From Sporichthya polymorpha DSM 43042 (lineage in GTDB: Bacteria > Actinomycetota > Actinomycetes > Sporichthyales > Sporichthyaceae), in the NCBI RefSeq assembly GCF_000384115.1, contig NZ_KB913029.1, positions 3,571,057 to 3,635,056 on the forward strand: a stretch of DNA of 64,000 nucleotides. Reading direction: 5' to 3'. Each line of letters starts with the position of its first letter. Within the stretch, counting starts at the first letter, position 1. Shown here piece after piece: positions 19,180 through 28,254 of this stretch. The position numbers and the translations under genes are program-made. The notes under the pieces are model-generated. The model saw only the letters and a program-made list of their open reading frames with translations, was not told the DNA's origin and did not search any database.

Positions 19180-20625
19180 TCATGGCGACCCGAGCAGGAA
19201 CATCGGGCCGGAGATTGTCGCGTAGCGCCGACGACGGAGAGCGTGCTCGTCCTCGACGATGCCGCGGATCTCCTCGACGACCTCGCGCGCGATGCCGAGG
19301 CCGGCGGCCCCGTCAGTGATCCGGTCGTGCTCCTCGGTGGTGAGGGCTCCGTCGGACGCGCACAGCCGCAGTGCGTCGTGCACCATCCCGCGCACCGTCA
19401 GTTGCATGCTCGGCAGCGCACCGACGTCCTCGATCCGGTCGGTGTCGTCGTAGTTGCGGACCGCGTCGAGCACCCAGTCCGCGTCCCCGCAGGCGGCGCG
19501 GTAGCCGTCGTACCAGTCCCGCTCCCGCTCGGTGAGCACGGCGCGACCGCCGGCACAGAGCAGCGTCCCCTTCGCGAAATTCAGGTTGTCCTCGTCGGTG
19601 ATCTGCAGATAGACCTCGGCGGGGATCTCCCAGTTCTCCCACCCCATCCACCGGATCGCGGCGAGGTGCCGCGCCGGCCGGCCGGGGGCCTCGGTGAGGA
19701 CGACCGGGAGCCACGCCGCAACGGTCGTGCCGTGGTCGGGCGGGCTCTCGACCGCGAACCGGCCTCCGAGGGCACTGATTCGGTCGGCCAGACCCTCCAG
19801 CCCTGAGCCGGCGGCCGGGACGGCGCCGCCGCATCCGTCGTCGGCGACCGACACGACCAGCGCGTCGTCCACGATCGCCGCCCGAACGGTCACGCCGGTG
19901 GCCTGCGCGTGCTTGCGGGTGTTGGCCAGCGCCTCGGCGACGCAGTAGTAGGCGGCGACCTCGACGGCGTCGGGCAGGCGGGTCGGAACGTCCACCGCCA
20001 GGTCGACGGGCAGCACCGATCGTTCCGCCAGCGACTCCAGCGCGCCCGGGAGGCCGGCCTCGGACACGATCGCGGGGTGGACTCCTCGGGCGAGCCGGCG
20101 GAGGTCGTCGAGCGCGTCGTGGAGCTCGTGGAGCGCGTCTTCGAGCAGGTGGGCCACCGCGGGGTCGAGCTTCTCCCGCTCCGCCAGACGCAGCGTCAGG
20201 GCCAGTCCGACGAGCCGCTGTTGGGCACCGTCGTGCAGGTTGCGCTCGACGCGCTGCCGCTCGCGGTCCGCCGCCTGGACCAGCCGGGTCCGCGACGCCT
20301 GGACGTCGCCGAGCTGGTCGCGCAGCTCCGCCCGCAGCCGCTCGTTCTCGATCGCGAGGGAGGCGGCCTCCACGGCGGCCCGCAGCCGCTCGGCGTCGCG
20401 CGCCAGCCCGGGTGGGTGCAGCAGCGCGGCGATCGGCTTGCCGTCCCGCTCGATCGGCGTCCGCATCCGCCCGTTCTCGGGGTGGGAGCCCAGCGCGTCG
20501 AGGAAGGCGGCGCTGCCGACCCGGGTGTAGATCACCTCGACGGTCGGATCCACCGGGGTGCGCCGTGCCGCATCGCGCAGCAGCGATACGGCCTCCTTGA
20601 CCAGGCGCGCCCGGGCGGTCGTCAT
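19180..20625 (-). CDS. NarL-type sensor histidine kinase with unusual C-terminal extension
   Basis: 481 residues, cytoplasmic (no transmembrane segment seen). Residues 1-95 form a small GAF-like or partial sensor region followed by a coiled coil (AIENERLRAELRDQLGDVQ). The dimerisation/phospho-acceptor motif of HisKA_3 kinases is ERQRVERNLHDGAQQRLV. The HATPase domain has the N-box VAEALANTRKHAQA and G-box VSVADDGCGG. After the expected end near residue 310 there is an extra ~165-residue C-terminal part containing MVHDALRLCASDGALTTEEHDRI, which resembles a TerB/tellurite-resistance-like helical domain. Its stop is 16 bp before the LuxR regulator, and its ATG overlaps the stop of the upstream response regulator (ATGA). 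Confidence 0.88.
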   Translation of the reverse strand: MTTARARLVKEAVSLLRDAARRTPVDPTVEVIYTRVGSAAFLDALGSHPENGRMRTPIERDGKPIAALLHPPGLARDAERLRAAVEAASLAIENERLRAELRDQLGDVQASRTRLVQAADRERQRVERNLHDGAQQRLVGLALTLRLAEREKLDPAVAHLLEDALHELHDALDDLRRLARGVHPAIVSEAGLPGALESLAERSVLPVDLAVDVPTRLPDAVEVAAYYCVAEALANTRKHAQATGVTVRAAIVDDALVVSVADDGCGGAVPAAGSGLEGLADRISALGGRFAVESPPDHGTTVAAWLPVVLTEAPGRPARHLAAIRWMGWENWEIPAEVYLQITDEDNLNFAKGTLLCAGGRAVLTERERDWYDGYRAACGDADWVLDAVRNYDDTDRIEDVGALPSMQLTVRGMVHDALRLCASDGALTTEEHDRITDGAAGLGIAREVVEEIRGIVEDEHALRRRRYATISGPMFLLGSP

Positions 20626-20993
20626 CGCCGGCTGGGAGGACCGTTCGGGACGAGCTCGAGGATCGCCCCCAGCGACAACTGATCCTTGGGGAGATACCCG
20701 GCCGCCAGCCCCGCGGCGAGGCGGCGGCCGTGAGCCGCGTCGCGCGTCGAGATCAGGATGACCACGGCCTCAGACTCCTCCGTCTGCAGCCGCCGCGCCA
20801 CTTCCCGGCCGTCGATGTCCGGCAGATTCATGTCGAGCAGGATGACCTCGGGGCGCCATTGGGCAGCCGCGGCTGCCACGTCGAGGCCGTTGTCCACCTC
20901 CGCCACGACCTCGACGCCGTCGGCCGCGAGCGCTCGGCACGCCGCCGCCCGGAAGCGCTCGTCGTCGTCGACGAGCAGGACGCGCAACCCCAT
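20622..20993 (-). CDS. Single-domain response regulator (receiver only)
   Basis: 123 residues comprising only a receiver domain: acidic cluster LLVDDDERF, phospho-acceptor VILLDMNLPDIDG, switch residue in ILISTRD, and Lys in LPKDQLSL. It has no output domain, so it probably modulates the kinase or acts by protein interaction. It is the first gene of the operon and overlaps the kinase start by 4 bp. An upstream in-frame start could add 18 residues, but MGLRVLLVDDD is the natural domain start. It begins 89 bp from tRNA-Arg, on the opposite strand. Confidence 0.88.
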   Translation of the reverse strand: MGLRVLLVDDDERFRAAACRALAADGVEVVAEVDNGLDVAAAAAQWRPEVILLDMNLPDIDGREVARRLQTEESEAVVILISTRDAAHGRRLAAGLAAGYLPKDQLSLGAILELVPNGPPSRR

Positions 20994-21081
20994 CGGGTCA
21001 TCGTGGTCGGCCCGTCCGGCCCATGCATCCGTGCCCGCACGGACCACCCACCGGCGTGCGATAACCTCTCCGGGTTCCCGA

Positions 21082-21153
21082 GCCCCCGTAGCTCAGGGGA
21101 TAGAGCATCGGCCTCCGGAGCCGGGTGCGCAGGTTCGAATCCTGCCGGGGGCA
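21082..21153 (+). tRNA. tRNA-Arg (anticodon CCG)
   Basis: Cloverleaf read by hand: acceptor GCCCCCG pairs with CGGGGGC, the D-stem is GCTC/GAGC, the anticodon stem TCGGC/GCCGG encloses loop CTCCGGA with anticodon CCG, and the T-arm GCAGGTTCGAATCCTGC is canonical. CCA is not encoded. The 3' end is the integration target of the adjacent island; integration restores the gene because the attachment repeat covers the T-arm 3' part and the acceptor strand. Confidence 0.97.
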
Positions 21154-21155
21154 CA
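21131..21155 (+). repeat. attL: left attachment repeat of the island
   Basis: A 25-bp sequence running from the T-arm of tRNA-Arg to two bases past its 3' end; it is repeated exactly at 59727-59751. The bases immediately outside differ in the two copies, so the repeat limits are exact. Confidence 0.95.
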
Positions 21156-21323
21156 ATATTTATGCAGGTCAGAGTCATATTGCTTCCCTCGTAACCGTGT
21201 TCGTGCCCTCCATGTGCCCTAGAACGGTTCAGTTCGGTTCACTCTGATGACGCGTTGTTCGCGCCGCTTGGGTAGGTCTCCTGGCTCCCCACCGAGAATC
21301 GGCGCGTGGGCCCCGGGCGTCTG

Positions 21324-21551
21324 TCAGAGCGCGTCGCGCACCGTAGGGATGGGGCGAAGCAGAGCGAGTGCGTCGCTGCGGCGAATCCTGACAAGCTTTC
21401 CGCCCAGCTTGTAGGCGGGTAGTTCGCCGGAGGCGATCAGCTTCTCCACGAACCGGTCGGTCGTGCCGTACAACTCGGCGATCTCCTGCTTCGTCAGCAG
21501 CGGGTCTGGCTCAAGCTCACTTCCGCTGTTGCGGTCTCGCGCCTTACTCAC
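21324..21551 (-). CDS. Excisionase-like HTH protein (Xis)
   Basis: 75 residues. A MerR/excisionase-type winged helix: LLTKQEIAELYGTTDRFVEKLIASGELPAYKLGGKLVRI, then RRSDALALLR. This matches the HTH_17/excisionase family, which bends att DNA and directs integrase towards excision. The GTG start follows a GAGGGGGA ribosome-binding site. It lies 170 bp inside attL and in the circular form would sit directly before int on the same strand. Excisionase function is inferred from family and position; the same fold can also serve as a small transcription factor. Confidence 0.8.
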   Translation of the reverse strand: MSKARDRNSGSELEPDPLLTKQEIAELYGTTDRFVEKLIASGELPAYKLGGKLVRIRRSDALALLRPIPTVRDAL

Positions 21552-21651
21552 GGGGTCCCCCTCTGGGCTCTGTTCGCTGGTCGACAGGCGGGTATGGCGC
21601 CGATCGGAGGTGCCCGGCAGCCTCGAGGCCGTGCAGTCGAGAGGTCGGGGA

Positions 21652-24600
21652 TCATCGCGTGATACCGCCGGCGTTCGGTGGTCGGTCCGGCGGGTGGATC
21701 CGAGCGGCCGACCGTGTACGGGGAGCGTGTGAGGTCTGCCACTGATCGATGCGGTGGGGAGGGTGGATGTGCGCAGCCTGACGCCGGCGCCACGCGCTCA
21801 TCGCCGAAGTGTCGGAGCTTGGCGACCGCAGAACCGCTTCGAGAATTTGCCGTGCAGTTAGGTCGTCGGTCGGCACGTGCTCTGCCGCGGCCGCATCCGT
21901 CGCGATGTAGGCGTGGTTAGCGTGGCGGCCGCGGGTGAGGCCGACGTAGAGGGCTTCCCGGCTCATGCGGGCGTCGGCGATGAGGTGCCCGCTGTCGGCG
22001 GTGGCGCCTTGGGCACGGTGGATGGTGGAGGCGTAGCCGAGTTCGACGTGATCGCGAACGTAGTGAGCGGGCAGGCGAACCAAACCTTGGGCTGACCCGC
22101 CGGCAGAGGCTGTCGGTGCCACGTCGAGGGCTCCGTCATGATGGACGGCGATGACGTGCCATTGGTCGCCGTTGCGGACGTATCCACCGCCGGGGCGCTG
22201 AAGGTGACGCTGGTTGCGCCGGGTGAAGACGACGTCGCCCTGGGCCGCCGATGTGCCGTCGTGGAGCCGGACTTCGCGTCCTAAGTCGACGTACCCGGCG
22301 CGGACACGGTCGGTGCGGGCGCGGGTGTTCAGTGCGGTGACGGTGGCGTGATCAGAGGCGAGGAGAAGGCTGTGCCGTCCGGCGGTGATGTCGGTGGCCC
22401 AGGCGCGGTAGGCGGCCTCGATCATGGCTTCGGTCGGGCCGTCGTGCAGCCGCCCGTGGGCGGTGTAGGCGTCGAGGCAGGCGGGGTCGCCGACGCGCAG
22501 CTGGCGGGTGGCGGTGGCTTCCCAGACGTGGGTGAATCGGTGGAGGGTGTCGAGTTCGACGGTGTGGCCTTCGCCGGCGAGTAGGGCGAACGCGCCGCCG
22601 GCGTCGACGGCGCCGAGCTGGGCGTGGTCTCCGATCAGGACGACCTTCGCGCCCGCGGCGCCGGCCTGGGTGATGAGGTGGTCGAGGTCGGTGGTGGCGG
22701 TCATGGCGGCCTCGTCGATCAGCACGAGCTGCCCGGCGCGGAAGCGCCACCGTTCACCGGCCGCGGCGCCAGCACCCGTGTCGGCGGCGGATCCGGAGAC
22801 GACGCCGGGCTGGGAGTGGTGGATCCATTTGGCGACGGTCTCGGCCGGAATCCGCAGCGCCAGACCGAGTTGTGCGGCGGCGGTGGCGGAGGGAGCGAGC
22901 CCGATCACCGATCCGGCGCCATGGGCGTACTCCCATGCGCCCCGGACGAGGGCCAAGGTCGTTGTCTTGCCGCTGCCAGCCGGCCCGACCAAAACGTCGA
23001 GACGACGCGCGGACGCGATGATCGTCGTGGCTGCGGCGAGTTGCTCGGCTGAGATCCGGCGCGTGCCGGGCATGGGCCGCGCCGCGGTCGCGTGGAGCGG
23101 GCCGGGATCCGCAGTCGGGGCGGTGGTGTCGTCGTGGGCGGCGAGCAGTCGCGCTTCCGCGGCGAGGATCTCCCACGTGGTGTAGGCGGGCTCGGGCGCG
23201 TCTGCATCCGGACGTACCACCTGAGGCGCTTCGCCCGCCTGCTGTAGGCCGTTGCGACGCGCGCCTGCTGCGGCGGTCGCGGTGGTCGGCGTGGATGTGA
23301 CACCGTCCGTCGCGGTGGTCATCAGGGCCGAGCCGGTCGCTGGTGGGTCGAGCGCGACGCACCGCTCCAGCGCGGCGGTCACGACCCGGTCGAGCAGCGC
23401 AATCCGAGTGGCGGGGTCGGGCTGGCGCAGGGCGCGGGTTGCGCGCGCAGCCTGAGCGAGCAGGTTCGCGTGGGTCCAGGTTGCCCGCCGGGTGGACACG
23501 CCGGCGACGGTGGCGTCGGCGTAGCGGGCCAGGAGCGCGCCGGAGACGTCGACTGGAGGGGGTGTGGGGTCGGTTGTCAGGATGCTTGCCCCGCCGCCGT
23601 CGGTGCTGGTCAGGGCGCCGCGGACGATCGCTTCGGCCGGTTGCCCGGTCACGGTTTCGGCGGTTGCCCGCCACCGCTGCCGGAGCTGGGCAAGCGCGGT
23701 GACGTGCTTGTCCGGGCGGGTGGCGAGGGTGGCCTGCTGGCGTAGCCGCACGACCTCGACGCGGTTGGGTTCGCGGCCGTGGGTGTCGGTGAACGCCGCG
23801 ACCAGGTCCTGCAGATGCACTCCGATGGCCTGGGAGCGGGAAGAGAAGGCGTGCAGGAGTGGGTCGGGGATGCCTTCGATCTCGAAGGCCGGGGTGCGGC
23901 GGGGTCCGCGGTCGCGGTAGCCGAAGCGGACTGCCAACCGGGTGGCAAGGGTGTCGGCAATCGTGGAGTCGTAGATCTCCGAGCACGCGACCGCTGCGGC
24001 GAAGAGGACTTGGCCGTCGATGGCTCGCCAGCGCCCGTCTGGGCCCTGGACCTTGTTGGCGAGAACCAGGTGGGTGTGCAGGTTCGGATCGCCGGCGCGG
24101 GTGTCCCAGTGATCGAACGCCGCGGCGACCGCGCCCCGGGCCGGGACGCGGATCTTCGACCCCTCGCCGATACGGGTGTGCAGGAACCGCTCCTCGATCA
24201 GGCCCAGCACGGCGGCGACCGCGTCCCGGTGGGCGTCTTCGACCGCTCGACGGACGGCGGCGTCGCCGAGGGCCCACAGCACCGACACCGACTTCGGGAC
24301 AGTGAAGGTCAGGTCGTAGCCGGCGACCGCGGACCGCTGCGGACGGGCCCTCTCCTGGGACTCGATCTCCGCGACCGCTGCCGCGTGCTCTGCGGCGGAC
24401 AGGTTCTGCGGCAACCGGGCAACGCGCTCACCGATCCGCTCCTCGACCGTCTTGAACTTCGGGTAGGACAGCCCGAGGCGCCCGCCGGTGATCGGGTCGT
24501 GCCCGGACCCGAACAACCGGCCCATCGCCTCCTCGGTCACCAGCGTGCCAGGCGTGATGTCGGTGCCGTCGCCGGTGCCGAGGCCGGGTAGCCCGGCGCC

Positions 24601-24753
24601 GGTCCACCGGCCCGGCGGCAGCCCGGTCGCGGCGTAGTAGTCGACCAGCGCCTGACCAGGCTCGCGCGCGATGTCCCCGGTGGCGGTGTGGCGCAGCAAA
24701 TACCGGTAGCCCGACCCGGCGGACATGACCGCCAGCGACATCACCGTGGCCAC
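21652..24753 (-). CDS. traA: MobF-family (TrwC/TraA-type) conjugative relaxase-helicase
   Basis: 1033 residues. The N-terminal TrwC relaxase domain has candidate nicking tyrosines (GSGYRYLL, about residue 17-19), YDLTFTVPKSVSVLW, and the metal-binding three-His motif in FDHWDTRAGDPNLHTHLVL (about residue 213-230). The C-terminal part is a RecD-like SF1 helicase: Walker A VGPAGSGKTTTLALV (about residue 585), Walker B LVLIDEAAMTAT and the late motif YASTIHRAQGATAD with LYVGLTRGRHAN. It nicks oriT and unwinds the transferred strand in conjugation. The C-terminus after EAVLRSP changes to an unrelated-looking tail (HIHPPHRIDQW), so the normal last ~100 residues of actinobacterial TraA relaxases may be lost. 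An oriT-like hairpin cluster lies just upstream. Confidence 0.9.
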   Translation of the reverse strand: MATVMSLAVMSAGSGYRYLLRHTATGDIAREPGQALVDYYAATGLPPGRWTGAGLPGLGTGDGTDITPGTLVTEEAMGRLFGSGHDPITGGRLGLSYPKFKTVEERIGERVARLPQNLSAAEHAAAVAEIESQERARPQRSAVAGYDLTFTVPKSVSVLWALGDAAVRRAVEDAHRDAVAAVLGLIEERFLHTRIGEGSKIRVPARGAVAAAFDHWDTRAGDPNLHTHLVLANKVQGPDGRWRAIDGQVLFAAAVACSEIYDSTIADTLATRLAVRFGYRDRGPRRTPAFEIEGIPDPLLHAFSSRSQAIGVHLQDLVAAFTDTHGREPNRVEVVRLRQQATLATRPDKHVTALAQLRQRWRATAETVTGQPAEAIVRGALTSTDGGGASILTTDPTPPPVDVSGALLARYADATVAGVSTRRATWTHANLLAQAARATRALRQPDPATRIALLDRVVTAALERCVALDPPATGSALMTTATDGVTSTPTTATAAAGARRNGLQQAGEAPQVVRPDADAPEPAYTTWEILAAEARLLAAHDDTTAPTADPGPLHATAARPMPGTRRISAEQLAAATTIIASARRLDVLVGPAGSGKTTTLALVRGAWEYAHGAGSVIGLAPSATAAAQLGLALRIPAETVAKWIHHSQPGVVSGSAADTGAGAAAGERWRFRAGQLVLIDEAAMTATTDLDHLITQAGAAGAKVVLIGDHAQLGAVDAGGAFALLAGEGHTVELDTLHRFTHVWEATATRQLRVGDPACLDAYTAHGRLHDGPTEAMIEAAYRAWATDITAGRHSLLLASDHATVTALNTRARTDRVRAGYVDLGREVRLHDGTSAAQGDVVFTRRNQRHLQRPGGGYVRNGDQWHVIAVHHDGALDVAPTASAGGSAQGLVRLPAHYVRDHVELGYASTIHRAQGATADSGHLIADARMSREALYVGLTRGRHANHAYIATDAAAAEHVPTDDLTARQILEAVLRSPSSDTSAMSAWRRRQAAHIHPPHRIDQWQTSHAPRTRSAARIHPPDRPPNAGGITR

Positions 24754-24761
24754 CCCACCCG

Positions 24762-24821
24762 GTGTTCACCCGCGCCTGCGGGGACGCCGGACCGCCCGGC
24801 GTCACCCTCTATGTGGGTGAC
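24762..24821. other. Candidate oriT: three adjacent inverted repeats
   Basis: Immediately upstream of the relaxase start are (1) CCCGC/GCGGG around 24769-24783; (2) GACGCCGG (24783-24790) with CCGGCGTC (24796-24803), a perfect 8-bp repeat; (3) GTCACCC (24801-24807) with GGGTGAC (24815-24821). Clustered inverted repeats next to a MobF relaxase gene are typical of oriT. The nic site is not identifiable by eye. Confidence 0.4.
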
Positions 24822-25571
24822 TTGGGCATACGTAACCTGTCCGGTCGAGTTTCGCCGCGCTCGTCGCACGTTGTCCTGTGTGCGCGTTCAACGCCAGATT
24901 CGCGGCCGCCGCAGGCCCCGGCTCGGCACGAGCAAGAGGAGTGGCTCGCTGGCGATCTTGCGATCGCTTGGCCGTAGGGATTGAATGCGCGTGTGCCGTC
25001 CGGTGGACGTCGTCATTACTTTGATGCTGCGGGTACAGCTCGCAGATGAGTGTGAGCGCGGCGACCGTTGGGTGAGCCGGATTGCTGCCATAGAGCGCGT
25101 GGACCTGTATCCACTGGCTGAGGTCGCTACCGGACGGCACGCTCCGCCCTGTCCGCGCGCAGCGCGAACACGGCGGAGCCCGCCCTGGGTCACGCTGGAA
25201 TCGCGCCTGATGCGGCGTCAGCGCACCCTTCGGGCGCGCTCTGGCTGCTGCGCGGTGGTCGGTGTCATTCAGGACCAGTAATCGTTTGGCGCTCTTCGAT
25301 CGCCTGTGTCGGGGCCTGAGAATTGGCGGTCAGCTGCGGGTCGCTGGTGGTGGCGGTCGGGGCGATCATGGCGGGGTGTCGCCCGGCGACGTCGCTGCAC
25401 TCTGGTGCTGTGGTTCGAGCCCGCAGAGCGAGTATGGCGTGGGGTCCTCGGGTGCGTCGGATTGTTGCCATCGAGCACGCGGGCCTGTGTCCATTCGCAG
25501 AGGGCCCTGCGGGCGGCACGCCGACCGCGCCGGCCGGCGCGGCCGTCGGAACCTCGGTGGAGGTGAACGGC
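24822..25571. other. Non-coding stretch upstream of the IS110 transposase, with an imperfect internal repeat
   Basis: No convincing gene. The segment at about 25077-25144 and the one at about 25457-25524 are recognisably similar (both begin CGGATTG(C/T)TGCCAT, about three-quarters identical by eye). The second lies directly before the IS110 transposase, where IS110-group elements encode their bridge RNA; the first may be the same region of an older relative. Confidence 0.4.
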
Positions 25572-26804
25572 GTGGACGTGGTGGTGGACCGGGTCGCCGG
25601 ACTGGACATCGGCAAGGACTCGGTGACGGTGTGCGTGCGGGTGCCGGGGACGGGTGCCCGGCGCGTCAGTGAGACCCGCACCTATTCGACGATGACCCGT
25701 CAGATCCAGCGGATGGCGGAGTGGCTGGATGAGTGCGGGGTGGAGCTGGCGGCGATGGAATCGACCGCGACGTATTGGAAGCCGGTGTTCTACTGCCTGG
25801 AAGAACACACCGAGACCTGGCTGCTCAACGCCGCCCACATCAAGGCCGTGCCCGGACGCAAGTCCGATGTCCGGGACTCGGAGTGGATCGCGCGCCTGGT
25901 CGAGCACGGGCTGGTCTCCCCGTCGTTCGTTCCGCCCCCGGAGATCCGCCGCTTGCGGAACCTGACCCGCTACCGCCTGCAGTTGACGGGCGACCGAACC
26001 CGGGAAGCCACCCGGGTGGAAAAGTTGCTCGAGGATGCCTCGATCAAGCTCTCCGCGGTGGTCTCAAATATCGCCGGGGTCTCGGCGCGGGACATGCTCG
26101 ACGCGCTAGTGGCTGGGGAGCGGGACCCGGCGGTCCTGGCGGATCTGGCGCAGAAACGGCTGCGGGTCAAGATCCCGGCCCTGACCGAGTCACTGACCGG
26201 GCACTTCGATGACCATCACGCGCTCCTGATCGGCGGGATGCTCGAACGGCTGCGCCAGGCCGAGGCCTCCCTCGCCCAGGCCGACGCGCAGATCTTGGCC
26301 GAGATCGCACCCTGGCAGCACGAGTACGAACTGCTGCAGACGATGCCGGGGATCGGGCCCAAGACCGCGCAGATCTTCATCGCCGAGACAGGCGCGGACA
26401 TGTCCCGCTTCCCGAGCGCGGCGCATCTGGCGGCCTGGGTCGGGGTCGCGCCCTCGGTGCACGAGTCCGCCGGGAGGTCCTGGTCGATGGGATCGCGCAA
26501 GGGCAACAAGTGGTTGTGCTCGGCGATGGTCGAGGCGGCTGGATCCGCTTCCCGGATGAAGACCAACTATCTGGGCGCGCAGTTCCGTCACCTGGCCCCG
26601 CGCCGTGGCATCAAGCGGGCGATCATGGCCGTCGCGCACTCGATGGTGGTCTCGGCCTACTACATGCTCGAACGTGATGAGCCCTACCGCGACCTCGGGT
26701 CGGACTACTTCACCCGGCCCGTCGACCCGCAGGTCCAGACCCGCCGGCTGGTGGCGCAGCTCGAACGCCTCGGCCACTCCGTCTCACTTCAGCCCGCGAG
26801 CTGA
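25572..26804 (+). CDS. IS110-family transposase (DEDD recombinase)
   Basis: About 410 residues. The N-terminal RuvC-like DEDD domain shows AGLDIGKDSVTVCV (first Asp), LAAMESTATYWKPVF (Glu) and GRKSDVRDSEWIA (Asp pair). The C-terminal Transposase_20 domain shows the HhH-like MPGIGPKTAQIFIAETG and WVGVAPSVHESAGRSW, including the candidate catalytic Ser (SAG). IS110 recombinases use a bridge RNA, encoded outside the gene, to choose donor and target. The GTG at 25572 was chosen because GGAGG lies 8 nt upstream; GTG at 25563 or 25557 in the same frame is possible. The gene appears intact. Element ends could not be set: IS110 elements lack long terminal inverted repeats. Confidence 0.9.
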   Translation: MDVVVDRVAGLDIGKDSVTVCVRVPGTGARRVSETRTYSTMTRQIQRMAEWLDECGVELAAMESTATYWKPVFYCLEEHTETWLLNAAHIKAVPGRKSDVRDSEWIARLVEHGLVSPSFVPPPEIRRLRNLTRYRLQLTGDRTREATRVEKLLEDASIKLSAVVSNIAGVSARDMLDALVAGERDPAVLADLAQKRLRVKIPALTESLTGHFDDHHALLIGGMLERLRQAEASLAQADAQILAEIAPWQHEYELLQTMPGIGPKTAQIFIAETGADMSRFPSAAHLAAWVGVAPSVHESAGRSWSMGSRKGNKWLCSAMVEAAGSASRMKTNYLGAQFRHLAPRRGIKRAIMAVAHSMVVSAYYMLERDEPYRDLGSDYFTRPVDPQVQTRRLVAQLERLGHSVSLQPAS

Positions 26805-27440
26805 CACACCATCAAGGACATCCCGGGGCGGCGGCGGACGAGAACGGACCGGCGGCAGCACCACCGCTGAGAGACCGTCCAGGCTGCGCCCGGACGCTGC
26901 CGCGCGTCTGGTTCCGGTTATTCACGGGCCAGTGCGACTTGACGCTGTTCCTGTGAGGCGTGATTCGCCGAGCCCGCTCTGTAGAGGAAGACGTGCGACC
27001 GCCAGTCGCGGCCAGCGCTTACGGGGTTGGCAGATTCTTGCGGATCCGCTTCAGACGCTGCCAGCGGCTGGCGGTGCGCCGGAACTCGAGCTCACGCTCA
27101 ACCGACCCCCGAGTGACGCCAACGTCGCCTTGCCGATTCTGCGCACCCTGGAGGTGGTTGAGCACGAGAAGCCGCGCATGGGTCAAGCGGAGCCTCAGCA
27201 TCGCCTCGTCTGGCATCTTTCGGTTTGCCCTCCGGGCGGCGCTCGTCAGCGGAGTTAGGTCGCTCGAGGCGCACTCCTTTGGAGGACTACTCCCGAGGAG
27301 GACCGATGGGGCGGCTGTACAGGGGACATCCCCCTTCGGATTGCCGGAGCTGACCGCGCAGGAAGACCTGATCCGCGCCTGGCGAAGTGAACGTTCATGG
27401 GCGCCCACGCGTCTTCGATAAGGATCGGTTGGCGAAACCG
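26805..27440. other. Intergenic stretch with no supported gene
   Basis: It contains the right end of the IS110 element. Open frames on both strands here lack ribosome-binding sites and recognisable domains. Confidence 0.5.
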
Positions 27441-27450
27441 GGAGGCGTTT

Positions 27451-28254
27451 GTGCGGACGGAGATCGTGCTGACATTGCTCGGTTTGGCTGCGGCGACCGG
27501 GTGCGGCGCGGAATCGAGCTCGCAGGTTGCGGCCGGAGGGGTTAGTTCCCCGACCACAGAACCGTCGCTCCGCGCGGACACCGTGCTCAGATGTGGGAAC
27601 GATGAGGTTCCGCTTGACCGCTTGACGAACCCGAGGCCCGCGACGAGCGCGGAGAGCGCACCTAAGCGTGTCCTCTACAAGTTCAAGCCGGGAGACATCG
27701 GCGACCTCGGCGACTACTGGATCGTGGATGACGAACCCGAGCGCGTGTCAATCATCCGAGAACACGTTCGCGGGGAGGGTCAGCCGTCGACGGAGGTCAC
27801 TTACGACTTCGCGTCCTGGGAGTACGTTGCGGACGCTCCAGGAGCCACGACGGACTGGATGTACTTCGGTGGCGCGACGTCGTGTGTGCTCAAGCGAGCC
27901 TTCGAGGGGCTGAACGACGCGACAATCACGCTCGACCCGAGTGCGCTGCCGCAGCCTGGCGACCGGGTCGTCCGGCTGCTCGTCGACGAGCGTGCGTGCG
28001 CCAGCGGTCAACAGGCCACAGGCCGGGTTCGCGTCCCGGTTCTGGAGCTGTCTGCTGACAAGGTGCGCGTGGCGATCGGCGTTGCGACGCAGCAGGGCGG
28101 CCAGACCTGCCCCGGCCACCCGCCCACCCCTTACGTCCTGGAGTTGCCCGAGCCGCTGGGCAACCGCCTGCTCATCGACGCGAGCGCCTACCCCGAACGC
28201 GAGATTCAGGAAGGTCAGGAACGTCAGGCTCGACGAGCTGGCGTGCAGTCGTGA
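27451..28254 (+). CDS. Hypothetical lipoprotein (first of a coupled pair)
   Basis: 267 residues. GTG 27451 follows GGAGG by 5 nt and gives a short lipoprotein signal: VLTLLGLAAATGCGAESS (Cys about residue 17). The mature part is soluble; blocks such as YKFKPGDIGDLGDYWIVDDEP and DRVVRLLVDERACASGQQATGRVRVPVLEL suggest beta structure. I do not recognise the family. Its TGA overlaps the GTG of the next lipoprotein gene (GTGA), so the two are translationally coupled and probably act together at the cell surface. Two cysteines (ATSCVLKR and ERACASG) may form a disulfide. Confidence 0.7.
   Translation: MRTEIVLTLLGLAAATGCGAESSSQVAAGGVSSPTTEPSLRADTVLRCGNDEVPLDRLTNPRPATSAESAPKRVLYKFKPGDIGDLGDYWIVDDEPERVSIIREHVRGEGQPSTEVTYDFASWEYVADAPGATTDWMYFGGATSCVLKRAFEGLNDATITLDPSALPQPGDRVVRLLVDERACASGQQATGRVRVPVLELSADKVRVAIGVATQQGGQTCPGHPPTPYVLELPEPLGNRLLIDASAYPEREIQEGQERQARRAGVQS

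Noticed and set aside
22754-24277. Long alternative frames within the relaxase gene
   Set aside because: Arg/Pro-rich shadow translations; the relaxase frame holds all recognised motifs.
24762-24790. A single sequence resembling an actinobacterial type I-E CRISPR repeat (GTGTTCACCCGCGCCTGC...)
   Set aside because: Only one copy was found, with no regularly spaced repeats and no cas genes; it is better explained as one of the hairpins of the oriT candidate.
24985-25281. 98-codon plus-strand frame upstream of IS110
   Set aside because: No ribosome-binding site, no domain, and it overlaps one of the imperfect repeats; treated as non-coding.
26960-27421. Overlapping frames on both strands after the IS110 transposase
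   Set aside because: No start signals or recognisable families on either strand; probably transposon debris.
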